Assembly: GCF_024721155.1 (NCBI RefSeq) | Contig: NZ_JAHVAP010000012.1 | Span: 186,001-250,000 of the forward strand | DNA length: 64,000 bases | Direction of reading: 5' to 3' | DNA from: Mucilaginibacter phenanthrenivorans | GTDB taxonomy: Bacteria > Bacteroidota > Bacteroidia > Sphingobacteriales > Sphingobacteriaceae | Part shown: piece by piece, positions 16,879 through 25,640 of the stretch | Layout of the letters: every line of letters begins with the position of its first letter | How positions within the stretch are numbered: the stretch's first letter is position 1 | Position numbers and translations under genes: made by a program | Notes under the pieces: model-generated | What the model was told of the DNA's origin: nothing | The model's input: the letters and a program-made list of their open reading frames with translations, nothing else | Databases searched by the model: none

Positions 16879-18876
16879 ATGAAAAAGTTTAACCTGGTAA
16901 TAACCATTGTTTGTATCACCATGCTTGCATCCTTTAAACCTGCGCCCAAGACAGATCTGTTTGCTGATTATCCGGCCTATTCCGGGAACGATCTCGGGGT
17001 TAACTATTCGCCGCAGCAAACTGTGTTTAAAGTGTGGGCGCCAAGGGCGATCGAGGTGAAGTTGCGCTTGTACGACGCCGGAAATGGCGGCGAGGCTACC
17101 GCAACAACCAATATGACAAAGGGCCTCAATGGCACCTGGGAGCTGGCCATCAAAAAGGACCTGAAAAATAAATACTACACCTTCCAGGTAATGCAGGACG
17201 GTAAATGGCTGCTGGAATGCCCCGACATTTATGCCCGTGCCGTCGGCGTTAACGGTGCGCGCGGCATGGTGGCCGACCTGGCCTCCACCAACCCCAAAAA
17301 CTGGCAGAACGACAAAAAACCGGCGCAAAAAAACTTTACGGACATTGTGTTATATGAAACCCATGTACGCGATATCTCCATCTCCTCAAACTCCGGCATA
17401 AAAAACAAGGGCAAGTTTTTGGGCCTTGCCGAAACCGGCACCAAAAGCCCCGACGGCGAACCCACCGGCCTAGACCATATCAAACAGCTCGGCGTAACGC
17501 ATGTTCACCTGCTGCCTTCGTTTGATTTTAACACGGTTGATGAAACTACACCCGAGGCCAACAAGTACAACTGGGGCTATGACCCGCTGAATTATAACGT
17601 CCCCGAGGGAAGCTACGCCACCAACCCCTACGACGGCAATGTGCGGATCCGCGAATTTAAAACCATGGTGCAGGCCCTGCACAAAAACGGCCTGCGGGTG
17701 ATCCTCGACGTGGTGTATAACCATACCAGCGATACCAAAGGGTCGAACTTTAACCAGTTTGCGCCGGGCTACTTTTACCGCCAAAATGCCGATGGCAGCT
17801 ACGCTAACGGAACGGGCTGCGGCAACGAAGTAGCGTCGGAACGGGCGATGGTAAGGAAGTTTATGATCGAGTCGGTGGTGTATTGGGCTAAGGAATACCA
17901 TTTGGACGGTTTCCGGTTTGACCTGATGGGCGTGCATGACATTGAAACCATGAACCAAATTAGCGCCGCGCTGCACAAAATAGACCCCACCATTTTTATT
18001 TATGGCGAGGGCTGGACGGCAGGGAACAGTCCGCTGCCCGAAGACCAGCGTGCGGTTAAAAAGAACATGGCAAAATTAAACGAGGTTGCTGCCTTCGGCG
18101 ATGACCTGCGCGACGGCCTCAAGGGCGGCTGGGGCGACCTGAAAGAAAAAGGTTTTGTTAGCGGCGCCACCGATAAAAAGGAAAGCGTAAAGTTCGGCAT
18201 CGTGGCGTCGACCCCCAACACGCAGGTAGATTATACAAAGGTAAATTACTCTAAAGCCCCCTGGGCCGCCGAACCGTTTCAAACCATTACCTACGTTTCC
18301 TGCCATGACGACAACACCCTGTTCGACAGGCTGAAGATCAGTAACCCCAAAGCCTCAGAAGCCGATCTGATAAAAATGGACAAGCTGGCAAACGCCATTG
18401 TGCTTACCTCGCAGGGGGTGGCATTCCTGCATTCCGGCGCCGAGCTTTTACGCACCAAAAAGGGCATCGCCAACTCCTACAACTCTCCCGACAGCATCAA
18501 CAAAATCGACTGGAGCCGCAAAACAAAATACAAGGTCGTTTTCGATTATTATAAGGGAATGGTCGCCTTGCGCAAAGCACACCCTGCCTTCCGGATGCCA
18601 TCGACAAAAATGATCCAGGACAATTTAAAATTTATCGAAACCGGGGACACCGGCCTGATCGCCTACAAAATCAGCAACAATGCCAATGGCGACAGCTGGA
18701 AGAATATTTTGGTGGTGCTTAACGGCAATACCTCGCCCAAAACAATAAAAAAGCCCGCCGGTAAATGGACTTTGGCGGCTGACGAAAACGGGGTTAACCT
18801 TAAAGGAATCAGGACCATTGGCACCGGCGATATAACTATTCCGGCTACATCGGCCTATGTTTTATACCGAAAGTAA
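16879..18876 (+). CDS. pulA: Type I pullulanase (GH13), secreted
   Basis: Debranching enzyme that cuts alpha-1,6 links in pullulan, glycogen or amylopectin. The 665-aa product starts with a signal peptide (MKKFNLVITIVCITMLASFK); an upstream in-frame start at 16798 would bury it, so ATG 16879 is chosen. An N-terminal CBM48-type domain (VFKVWAPRAIEVKLRLYD) precedes the GH13 barrel. The type I signature YNWGYDP begins at Y230. Catalytic regions are DVVYNHT (D277), GFRFDLMG with nucleophile D348, GEGW with acid/base E377, and SCHDDN with D477. A C-terminal beta domain ends the protein. A TATCTTTA near-match to the promoter box lies about 40 bases upstream. Confidence 0.94.
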   Translation: MKKFNLVITIVCITMLASFKPAPKTDLFADYPAYSGNDLGVNYSPQQTVFKVWAPRAIEVKLRLYDAGNGGEATATTNMTKGLNGTWELAIKKDLKNKYYTFQVMQDGKWLLECPDIYARAVGVNGARGMVADLASTNPKNWQNDKKPAQKNFTDIVLYETHVRDISISSNSGIKNKGKFLGLAETGTKSPDGEPTGLDHIKQLGVTHVHLLPSFDFNTVDETTPEANKYNWGYDPLNYNVPEGSYATNPYDGNVRIREFKTMVQALHKNGLRVILDVVYNHTSDTKGSNFNQFAPGYFYRQNADGSYANGTGCGNEVASERAMVRKFMIESVVYWAKEYHLDGFRFDLMGVHDIETMNQISAALHKIDPTIFIYGEGWTAGNSPLPEDQRAVKKNMAKLNEVAAFGDDLRDGLKGGWGDLKEKGFVSGATDKKESVKFGIVASTPNTQVDYTKVNYSKAPWAAEPFQTITYVSCHDDNTLFDRLKISNPKASEADLIKMDKLANAIVLTSQGVAFLHSGAELLRTKKGIANSYNSPDSINKIDWSRKTKYKVVFDYYKGMVALRKAHPAFRMPSTKMIQDNLKFIETGDTGLIAYKISNNANGDSWKNILVVLNGNTSPKTIKKPAGKWTLAADENGVNLKGIRTIGTGDITIPATSAYVLYRK

Positions 18877-18955
18877 GTCGCGTTTGTAACATGTTTTGCC
18901 CATCGCCATCAAAATATTATTAAACAATCGCCGTTTTATTTAAAAACTTAAAAAC

Positions 18956-19159
18956 ATGGGCTTATTAAAATTCATTATAGTTGGCGCTGCCGTAGGATAC
19001 GGCATTAACTACATTACTCAAAAAGGACCGGATGGCCGATCCATCATCGACGACCTTGCCGAAAACGCACCGGATTGGTTCGACAAGGCCAAACAATTCG
19101 CGGAAGACGCACTTGGAAAAGTCGGCAAAACGGCTGAAGACGTTAGGGCTAATTTTTAA
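18956..19159 (+). CDS. Small YtxH-like membrane-associated protein
   Basis: A 67-aa protein with one short N-terminal hydrophobic, Gly-rich segment (LLKFIIVGAAVGYGINYI) followed by a charged amphipathic helix (DWFDKAKQFAEDALGKVGKTAED). This layout is like YtxH-type stress or envelope proteins; the family assignment is tentative. A strong hairpin follows the stop within 15 bases, which supports a real short transcript unit. Confidence 0.7.
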   Translation: MGLLKFIIVGAAVGYGINYITQKGPDGRSIIDDLAENAPDWFDKAKQFAEDALGKVGKTAEDVRANF

Positions 19160-19169
19160 GGCCTGAACA

Positions 19170-19204
19170 AAACTAGCGATGGGTTTGAAACCCATCGCTA
19201 GTTT
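19170..19204. terminator. Hairpin terminator (repeat family, copy 2)
   Basis: Arms AAACTAGCGATGGGTTT and complement, with the same core as 9447-9481 although the flanking base pairs differ in a compensating way (AAATAGCG versus AACTAGCG). It lies just behind the 67-aa gene. Confidence 0.75.
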
Positions 19205-19321
19205 GCATTTTGGTACGCGCTTAACCCTCATTTCCCACAGCCCCTTTATCCCCCATAAAAACTAAACCGCATAAAACAGCGTTATTATTGTGCACATACC
19301 ACATGAAATAACAAACGTTAA

Positions 19322-20941
19322 ATGGATTCTCCCGCTTTATTTACCCCAAAGGCTAACTTCTCACGTACCCTTAAATCAACAAAAAACATAAAAAAACACC
19401 CGCTTTTAATAAAAGTGCTGGCTGTTATGTTGCTGTCATTCCCTTTTTTTACTAACGCGACGGGCTTTAAGTTCAAGATAAAGAACACTGCAAAAACCAA
19501 TGTTGCCGTGTTTTATAAGATCAGCAAAAGCTCGGGCAATTTTAAACTGAAGACACTTTTAAAGTTGAAACCCGGCGAGGAAAAGATAAAGGAAGTTTCG
19601 TTAGCCAAGGGTGATACCATTGCCTTTTACGGGCAGGACGCCGAGGATGAAACCTCCGTCACCATTAAACGTGATTACACCGCGCTACAGCAAAACGGCG
19701 ACAAAATAGTGTACGTCCCCATTATCATACCGGAAAAGCAAACGTCGAATTTTGAATCGCTGGAGGGATTGAGCGTAAAGCTGGAGCACAACAAGGTGCT
19801 GAACTTTTTGCTGAAGATGGATTCATCGTCCATGAGCAGTCTGTCGATGCTGGAAAAGAACTTTCAGAATGTGTACCCGCTGGGCACCTTTATTTTTGTC
19901 GACGTAAAAACAAACCGGTTGTTATTGCCGCCGCTTGAGCCATCGTTCTGGAACAACAGCGAGAATTACCTCACCATCCAGGATAGCCTTTACGCCATGG
20001 TGAACAAGGGTAAGAGCGGGATGGCCGGCGCGCAAATGGGCTACTTCGTCGCAAAAATGTTCGACTCATTGCATGTAAACAATACCGCCGAACTCGAATT
20101 TAAAGCCAAACTTTCTCTCATCCGCTGGAAGCCATCGCCCGAAGCCGATATTTACCAGGTGTTTAACGACAAGGCCGTGGAAACCTTCCTGCAAAATTGC
20201 TACGCCCAAATTGATAACCCCGACCAGGAATACCAGCGCTACAGGCTTTACTTTCTGTCGTCATACGAACGTATTGACGACCTGGAGATTTACGGAAAGC
20301 AGTATTATAACTTCGGCAACGAGGCTGACCTTTCACTGGGCGGGCCGGCGCAGGTATTCAGTACCAACCTGGGCGTAATGTATACCAAGAATAAAACGCT
20401 GAGCAATTATTATTCCGTTCAAAATGCGGTGCTGCGTACCAAGGCTTATGATTTTACCTCCCTGCTGTTCAACAGCTTTAAGAAGAACGTGCGGAACAAA
20501 ATTATGGCGGATACCTACGCGGATCAGCACAAAATAATCGCCGCCATTGTTGATGAATACAAAAGCTTGGTGGCTTACAACCCCGACCCGGTAAAGCTCA
20601 CCCTGCAGGCAGTTGACCCCAAGGATGCCAACCCATCTATAGTGCCTATTGAAACTACGGTAAATAACCTGTCGCCATACAACAGCATGGCTCCTGATAC
20701 TGCCAAGGCTGCAACCGCAGCTGCTAATAATGACAAGATAGATGCTTACAACAATAAGGTTAGGTTCTTTAACTCGCACCTGAAGGAGATCCATAACTTA
20801 TTCAAGCAGCTTGATCAAACCGAAAGCGACCTTGATAAGCTCTCGCACAGCAACCCTGATAAGGCATTCAGCAGCACGTCAAACTCTGCCGGATTATTGA
20901 AGGAGATTGAAGTGAACAGCCAGATTGTGCGGAAGGAATGA
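19322..20941 (+). CDS. Secreted or envelope protein of unknown function
   Basis: A 539-aa protein that I do not recognise. An unusually long polar N-terminal stretch of about 28 residues precedes the hydrophobic segment (LLIKVLAVMLLSFPFFTNATG, about 29-49), which looks like a signal peptide or anchor; the true start could lie inside this stretch. After it comes a beta-rich domain to about residue 130 and then a long mostly helical body with many Asn, Lys and Ser. The C terminus (IHNLFKQLDQTESDLDKL) suggests a coiled coil. No catalytic motif is visible and there are no same-strand partners close by. Confidence 0.75.
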   Translation: MDSPALFTPKANFSRTLKSTKNIKKHPLLIKVLAVMLLSFPFFTNATGFKFKIKNTAKTNVAVFYKISKSSGNFKLKTLLKLKPGEEKIKEVSLAKGDTIAFYGQDAEDETSVTIKRDYTALQQNGDKIVYVPIIIPEKQTSNFESLEGLSVKLEHNKVLNFLLKMDSSSMSSLSMLEKNFQNVYPLGTFIFVDVKTNRLLLPPLEPSFWNNSENYLTIQDSLYAMVNKGKSGMAGAQMGYFVAKMFDSLHVNNTAELEFKAKLSLIRWKPSPEADIYQVFNDKAVETFLQNCYAQIDNPDQEYQRYRLYFLSSYERIDDLEIYGKQYYNFGNEADLSLGGPAQVFSTNLGVMYTKNKTLSNYYSVQNAVLRTKAYDFTSLLFNSFKKNVRNKIMADTYADQHKIIAAIVDEYKSLVAYNPDPVKLTLQAVDPKDANPSIVPIETTVNNLSPYNSMAPDTAKAATAAANNDKIDAYNNKVRFFNSHLKEIHNLFKQLDQTESDLDKLSHSNPDKAFSSTSNSAGLLKEIEVNSQIVRKE

Positions 20942-21545
20942 TAAAGACATATTGCGCTGCTACATAAAAGCAATCTTCCTGTTTCTCTGCAACAAGACAA
21001 ACCCTGCGGTTGATCACGGGGGCTGGGGCGCCCTGTTTTAAGATGAATTATACTTTCGATTCCCTTTAACGCGCTATAAAATTTGTGTGAACCAAGTTGT
21101 ACAATCTTGTACGGGCTTGTTAAAGCAAGATGCTTTTTGACGCATTATATTTGTTATAGAGGTTTTAAGAATTTGGTGGGGACACAGATAAGTACAGGGG
21201 CACAAATTATACTTAGTGTTATTTCAGCAAGCTCACCGGCAGGGTTTCCATAAACGGATGCCCTGTTTTTTTATGGTCACCCGTGAAAATGAAAACTTCT
21301 CCGAACTTCCGCATACAATGAGGCTCCTGTATAAAACCACTGAATTCAACCGAATTTTCAGAAAAATAAATACTTGTTTTCCTTAACTTTATCATACTGG
21401 CCTGCCGTAACTTTATAGTCGGCAAAACCTTTAATGCGCCGGCTCCGTAAACCTGTAACAAGCCTTATACATGGCTTGATATTTTACATATGAAATCAAC
21501 CTAACCGGCCTGCTCCGGGAATGATTTTGAACCAATTTATAGACC
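20942..21545. other. Long intergenic region before an orphan response regulator
   Basis: About 600 bases without a supported gene. TATATTTG at 21146-21153 is an exact -7 box match on the plus strand, about 390 bases before the regulator gene, so a long leader is possible. A minus-strand frame at 21219-21461 (80 codons) has no recognisable content. Confidence 0.4.
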
Positions 21546-22178
21546 ATGGAAAACATAAACGTTGCGGTGGTTGACGATCATAAACTGTTCCGTAAGGGCA
21601 TTGCGGAACTTGTAGCTAACCTTGAGGGTTTCACCGTGCTGTTTGAGTGCGGCAACGGCGACGAGATGAAAACTCAAATGTCAGCCAAAATCAAACCTGA
21701 TATTATTTTGCTGGATATTCATGATGGAAACCAGGACAGCCTGGCTACTGCCACCTGGCTTAAAAAGCAATACCCATGCATCCCCATTGCCGTACTGGCG
21801 ATGATTGAAAAGGACGAAACCATTTTATTAATGATCCAACTGGGCGTAAAGTGCTACCTGTGTAAGGATTTCGATCCCGGTGAGCTGGAACAGTCATTAC
21901 GCAAGGTTGCAGCCGGAGAAGTGTGCATTCCGGAGTTCGTGATAAAGTTGTTATTAAGCACCTACAACAAGCCCATGCAAACCGTACTGAACGTGCGCGA
22001 ACATCAGTTTATACAGCTATTGAGCACAGAGCTCACCTACGCAGAAATTGCCGCTCAACTGCACATCAGCAAGCGCACTGTTGACGGGTACCGCGATACG
22101 CTATTCGAAAAACTGAACGTGAAAAGCCGGGTGGGCGTGGTGTCGTACGCGCTTAGACATAAGTTGATAGAATTGTGA
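21546..22178 (+). CDS. Orphan NarL/FixJ-type response regulator
   Basis: A 210-aa DNA-binding response regulator: receiver domain about 1-120 and LuxR-type helix-turn-helix about 145-208 (LTYAEIAAQLHISKRTVDGYRDTLFEKL). The acidic pair (D10, D11), phosphoacceptor D57 (PDIILLD) and K107 are present. The conserved Ser/Thr that transmits phosphorylation is Ala (A85 in AVLAMIEKDE), so signalling may be altered. No histidine kinase is adjacent. The targets cannot be told from the sequence. Confidence 0.9.
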   Translation: MENINVAVVDDHKLFRKGIAELVANLEGFTVLFECGNGDEMKTQMSAKIKPDIILLDIHDGNQDSLATATWLKKQYPCIPIAVLAMIEKDETILLMIQLGVKCYLCKDFDPGELEQSLRKVAAGEVCIPEFVIKLLLSTYNKPMQTVLNVREHQFIQLLSTELTYAEIAAQLHISKRTVDGYRDTLFEKLNVKSRVGVVSYALRHKLIEL

Positions 22179-22518
22179 GGGTGTGTTCATGGTGGATGGT
22201 TCATAGTTCATGGCTGGGGAAAGTAGGAGGAGGTAGTAGTAGCAGTATAAATTTCCCCTATTTCTTTACTGTTTGCGCAAGAGCGGTCGTCTCCGGGTGA
22301 GTCCGCTCTGTGCGATATTCACGCCATAAAATCTCTTCTCCTATCATCCTTTCATCCCTAAATCAAGCACATCACGGTTCAAAATACGCCATAAACTCAC
22401 GCCATCTCATTAATAAAGCCTTTGCACAACAACGTAATAATCAATCAATTACGCAATAAACCGTTCGCTAAACCCCCAAATAATCAGCAAAATCCTTGAA
22501 TCATAAAAATCAACGGTT

Positions 22519-22526
22519 TATCTTTG
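22519..22526 (+). promoter_or_regulatory. Probable promoter -7 box for the O-methyltransferase gene
   Basis: TATCTTTG followed by CACCC and directly the ATG at 22532. The exact TAnnTTTG match five bases from the start codon rules out the upstream TTG at 22496 as start and implies a leaderless or nearly leaderless mRNA. The rest of 22179-22531 shows nothing else. Confidence 0.65.
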
Positions 22527-22531
22527 CACCC

Positions 22532-23170
22532 ATGGACATTCTACCCAATGACCTGCAAACGTACCTTGATGAGCACTGCGAGCCGGAGCCGGAAGCCCTG
22601 CAAAACATCAACCGCGAGACCTATTTAAAGGTGTTGCGTCCGCACATGTTGTCGGGCCATTATCAGGGTCGGGTGCTTAGCTTTTTGAGCAAAATGGTGC
22701 AGCCGAAGCACATCCTGGAGGTGGGCACCTTTACCGGCTATGCCACCATTTGCCTTGCCGAGGGCTTAACTGATGATGGCATTATCCACACCATCGAAGT
22801 TAACCGCGAACTGGAAGAAATGCTTAATTCACATTTTAATTCCACAAATGTTGGCAAAAAAATAAAGCTGCATTTCGGCGAGGCAACGGCTATAATCCCT
22901 GAAATTCAGGCAGATAATTGGGATTTGGTATTCATTGATGCTGATAAAAAGAATAATTATACCTATTTTGAACTCGTATTCGAAAAAGTAAGGTCCGGAG
23001 GATTAATAATAATTGATAATGTTTTGTGGAAGGGAAAGGTGTATGGCGAAGAAAACGACGCCGATACGCAACTTATCCGTGAACTAAATGACCGCATTTC
23101 CGTAGACAGCCGTGTAGAAAAAATGATTCTGCCCGTGCGCGATGGATTGCTGGTCATCAGAAAAAAGTAA
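22532..23170 (+). CDS. Class I SAM-dependent O-methyltransferase (catechol-OMT-like)
   Basis: A 212-aa cytosolic methyltransferase of the caffeoyl-CoA/catechol O-methyltransferase-like family (Methyltransf_3). The SAM site is visible as LEVGTFTGYATICLAEGL with the acidic HTIEVNRELEE strand, and the metal-binding region as DLVFIDADKKNNY followed by GLIIIDNVLWKGKV. The substrate is unknown. It is followed after three bases by a glucosaminidase gene, so they probably form one transcript. The start was set by the promoter box that overlaps any longer N terminus. Confidence 0.92.
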   Translation: MDILPNDLQTYLDEHCEPEPEALQNINRETYLKVLRPHMLSGHYQGRVLSFLSKMVQPKHILEVGTFTGYATICLAEGLTDDGIIHTIEVNRELEEMLNSHFNSTNVGKKIKLHFGEATAIIPEIQADNWDLVFIDADKKNNYTYFELVFEKVRSGGLIIIDNVLWKGKVYGEENDADTQLIRELNDRISVDSRVEKMILPVRDGLLVIRKK

Positions 23171-23173
23171 ATT

Positions 23174-23722
23174 ATGAAAAAACTCGTACTAGTTACCCTG
23201 ATGCTGGCTTCAGCACTATTTGCTACTGCACAAAAAAACACCCCAAAATCATACATTGAACAGTTTAAGGACGACGCCATTAGAATAATGCACGAAACCG
23301 GGGTTCCGGCAAGTATTGTTTTGGGCGTTGCCATGCATGAGTCGGGTTGCGGCAACAGCACACTGGCGCAAAACCTCAACAACCAGTTCGGTGTAAAGGG
23401 CGGCGGTGGCGCCGTTTTCTACAAGCACAAAAAGAAAGTAACCACAAAATACAAGCGCTACGAGTCTGTTTATGATTCGTTCCAGGATTTTGCCCGCATC
23501 ATGACGGAGCGCGCCCAATTCAGCAGCCTTGCTGATAAGTTCACACACTTTGACTATACTGGCTGGGCAAAGGGCATCCAGAAGCATGGCTACTGCAGCA
23601 GCCACAAATGGTCGGCCCAGGTGCTGAGCATCATCAAAAAATACCAGCTTTACAATTTCGACGAAAACCCGGCTACTCCTGCGGATACTTCGAACCCGTC
23701 GCAGCTGGCCCAAAATAACTAA
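23174..23722 (+). CDS. Secreted glucosaminidase-domain peptidoglycan hydrolase
   Basis: A 182-aa exported protein with a clear signal peptide (MKKLVLVTLMLASALFATAQ) and one glucosaminidase domain (PF01832 type, related to FlgJ and LytD), which cuts the glycan chain of peptidoglycan. The catalytic Glu lies in AMHESGCGNS, followed by NNQFGVKGGGG and the YESVYDSFQDFARIM segment. It is three bases behind the methyltransferase and about 100 bases before a related larger gene, suggesting local duplication. It lacks the LysM domain of that neighbour. Confidence 0.9.
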   Translation: MKKLVLVTLMLASALFATAQKNTPKSYIEQFKDDAIRIMHETGVPASIVLGVAMHESGCGNSTLAQNLNNQFGVKGGGGAVFYKHKKKVTTKYKRYESVYDSFQDFARIMTERAQFSSLADKFTHFDYTGWAKGIQKHGYCSSHKWSAQVLSIIKKYQLYNFDENPATPADTSNPSQLAQNN

Positions 23723-23828
23723 AAAGCACAATAATAGCGTTTAACGTAACCTCCTGAACCTTACCTCCGTTAAAAGAGATAATCCCCGGCTTGATTTGGC
23801 CGGATATTATTTGATTTATTATTGAAGG

Positions 23829-24674
23829 ATGAGGAAATTCGTATTTTTATGTATGGGCCTGGTTTTATTCACCGCATGTTCGGCGCGCAAAACCTCAGTG
23901 GGAAGTCGAACGGCCCGCAAAAACAACAAAAGCGTTCAAAAAGCTAATAGTAACGCCATCGCTAATTACACGCCGCTAACATCATTACAGTATATTGATA
24001 AGTATAAAGACATTGCCATAAAGGAAATGAACCAATACGGCATCCCTGCGAGCATTACGTTGGCGCAGGGCATGTTTGAGTCAGGAAGCGGCAACGGCGA
24101 GCTGGCCAGGGTTGCCAATAACCATTTCGGCATAAAAACCGGCTCATCATGGACGGGCAAGGTTTATTACAAGGATGATGACAACCCCAACGATAGCTTC
24201 CGGGTTTATGATTCGCCGGAAGATTCGTTCCGGGATCACTCCGTCTTCCTGCAAAAGAAAAATTACAGCAAGCTTTTTGAACTGGATAAAAACGATTACC
24301 AGGGTTGGGCATACGGACTGAAAAAGGCAGGCTATGCCACCAATCCAAGGTATCCGCAACTGTTGATCGGGTTGATCCAGAAGTATAACCTTAACCAATA
24401 TGATGCCCCCGAAGGTGAGGTCTCCAAAATAAAACGGGTCGACCGCGTGTTTACGCAGATAGACAAAAAGGAGGAAAAGGCCCAAAAGGATTCGATACAA
24501 GCTACCCCCGCAATTTTACCGGCACCGCCGGATAAAACTTATACCATTAGGCAGGGCGATACACTATATAACATTTCCAAGCGTTTTGGTTTGACTGTTG
24601 ACGACCTGAAGGCACTGAACAACATGGCTGATAACAATATTAAAATTGGCCAGAAGATTGTAGTGACTAAGTAG
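23829..24674 (+). CDS. Lipoprotein glucosaminidase with C-terminal LysM domain
   Basis: A 281-aa lipoprotein (signal peptide ending LFTAC, lipid site C17). Residues about 50-195 form a glucosaminidase domain with the catalytic Glu in QGMFESGSGN, then NNHFGIKTG and YDSPEDSFRDHSVFL. A charged linker leads to a LysM domain at about 235-280 (YTIRQGDTLYNISKRFGLTVDDLKALNN) that binds peptidoglycan. It is probably an envelope-anchored cell-wall remodelling enzyme and a paralogue of the gene just upstream. It shares the strand and spacing of the 22532-25491 group. Confidence 0.92.
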   Translation: MRKFVFLCMGLVLFTACSARKTSVGSRTARKNNKSVQKANSNAIANYTPLTSLQYIDKYKDIAIKEMNQYGIPASITLAQGMFESGSGNGELARVANNHFGIKTGSSWTGKVYYKDDDNPNDSFRVYDSPEDSFRDHSVFLQKKNYSKLFELDKNDYQGWAYGLKKAGYATNPRYPQLLIGLIQKYNLNQYDAPEGEVSKIKRVDRVFTQIDKKEEKAQKDSIQATPAILPAPPDKTYTIRQGDTLYNISKRFGLTVDDLKALNNMADNNIKIGQKIVVTK

Positions 24675-24738
24675 GCCTGTTAATTTTTGTTAAATAGTAT
24701 ACTTGAAATTGACCGAAAGCTGTAGTTTTAGTGTTGCA

Positions 24739-25491
24739 ATGAAATGGGGTTTGGTATTTTGCTTCCTGGTCGTAGGGTTAAAATGTTTTTCGCAGGACAA
24801 AACGGTTGCGGGTATTGTATTTGACCGTGACACGAGGGACCGCATTGCCACCATCAGCATTCATAACATCACCACAGGCGCCTCTGCCTATGATAACCTG
24901 AAGGGCGAATTTAAAATCGACGCCGCGCCGGGGGATTTCCTGGTGTTCACCAAATTTGCATATTACCCCGATACCGTAAAAGTTTTAAGCGATGCGCCGC
25001 TAGCCATTTATATGGCCCGCACGGCTATTGTGCTGAAGGAGGTTACCATACATGATACAGTGCTCAGCCCGCTGATGCGGATGCACGCCAGTAAGCAGGA
25101 GTTTAGCAAGGCATATGGCTCATTGGCATATAGCGACTTGTTAACCAGCCCATCCAGCGGCGGCGCAGGCCTGAGCATTGATGCCCTTTGGAACGCCTTT
25201 AGCCGCGAAGGCCGCAATGCCGAGAAGCTGCGCGGAGAAATTCAGCGCGATTACGAACAAAACACCATCGATGCCCGCTTTAACCGCACCTATGTGGGCA
25301 AAATTACCGGCCTGCGCGATGCAAAGCTTACCGCATTTATGTACCGGTACCGCCCGGGCTATTACACCACCAAAACCGCCAGCGAATATGAGTTTGTGGC
25401 CATGATAAGGGCAAACCTTCGCCGGTTTATGCGCAACCAGCGCAATTATACGCTGCCCGCCCTGGTAACCCCTCCGGTTACCAATAATTGA
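24739..25491 (+). CDS. Secreted protein with carboxypeptidase-regulatory-like domain
   Basis: A 250-aa exported protein. ATG 24739 gives a signal peptide (MKWGLVFCFLVVGLKCFSQ); a TTG 36 bases upstream would only add a polar extension. Residues about 20-110 form a CarboxypepD_reg-like beta domain (VAGIVFDRDTRDRIATISIH, AYDNLKGEFKIDAAPGD), as found in many Bacteroidota envelope proteins. The rest is helical and basic (RGEIQRDYEQNTIDARFN, ANLRRFMRNQRNY). It lacks a TonB-dependent barrel. It closes the run of same-strand envelope genes that begins with the methyltransferase. Confidence 0.82.
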   Translation: MKWGLVFCFLVVGLKCFSQDKTVAGIVFDRDTRDRIATISIHNITTGASAYDNLKGEFKIDAAPGDFLVFTKFAYYPDTVKVLSDAPLAIYMARTAIVLKEVTIHDTVLSPLMRMHASKQEFSKAYGSLAYSDLLTSPSSGGAGLSIDALWNAFSREGRNAEKLRGEIQRDYEQNTIDARFNRTYVGKITGLRDAKLTAFMYRYRPGYYTTKTASEYEFVAMIRANLRRFMRNQRNYTLPALVTPPVTNN

Positions 25492-25640
25492 TTTTTGGCC
25501 TTTGCAATGTATCATTGCTGTTAATAATTGTTAAATTTTTTAACTTCTATAATATGAATCATATAATTGCAGTTCATTTAAATAAAACTGTTTAGCGCAA
25601 GCTGCATGGAATAAATTTTACACCCTTTATCTTTTTTTGC

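Noticed and set aside
21219..21461. Minus-strand 80-codon frame before the orphan regulator
   Set aside because: No recognisable domain, signal or promoter; probably leader or spacer DNA.
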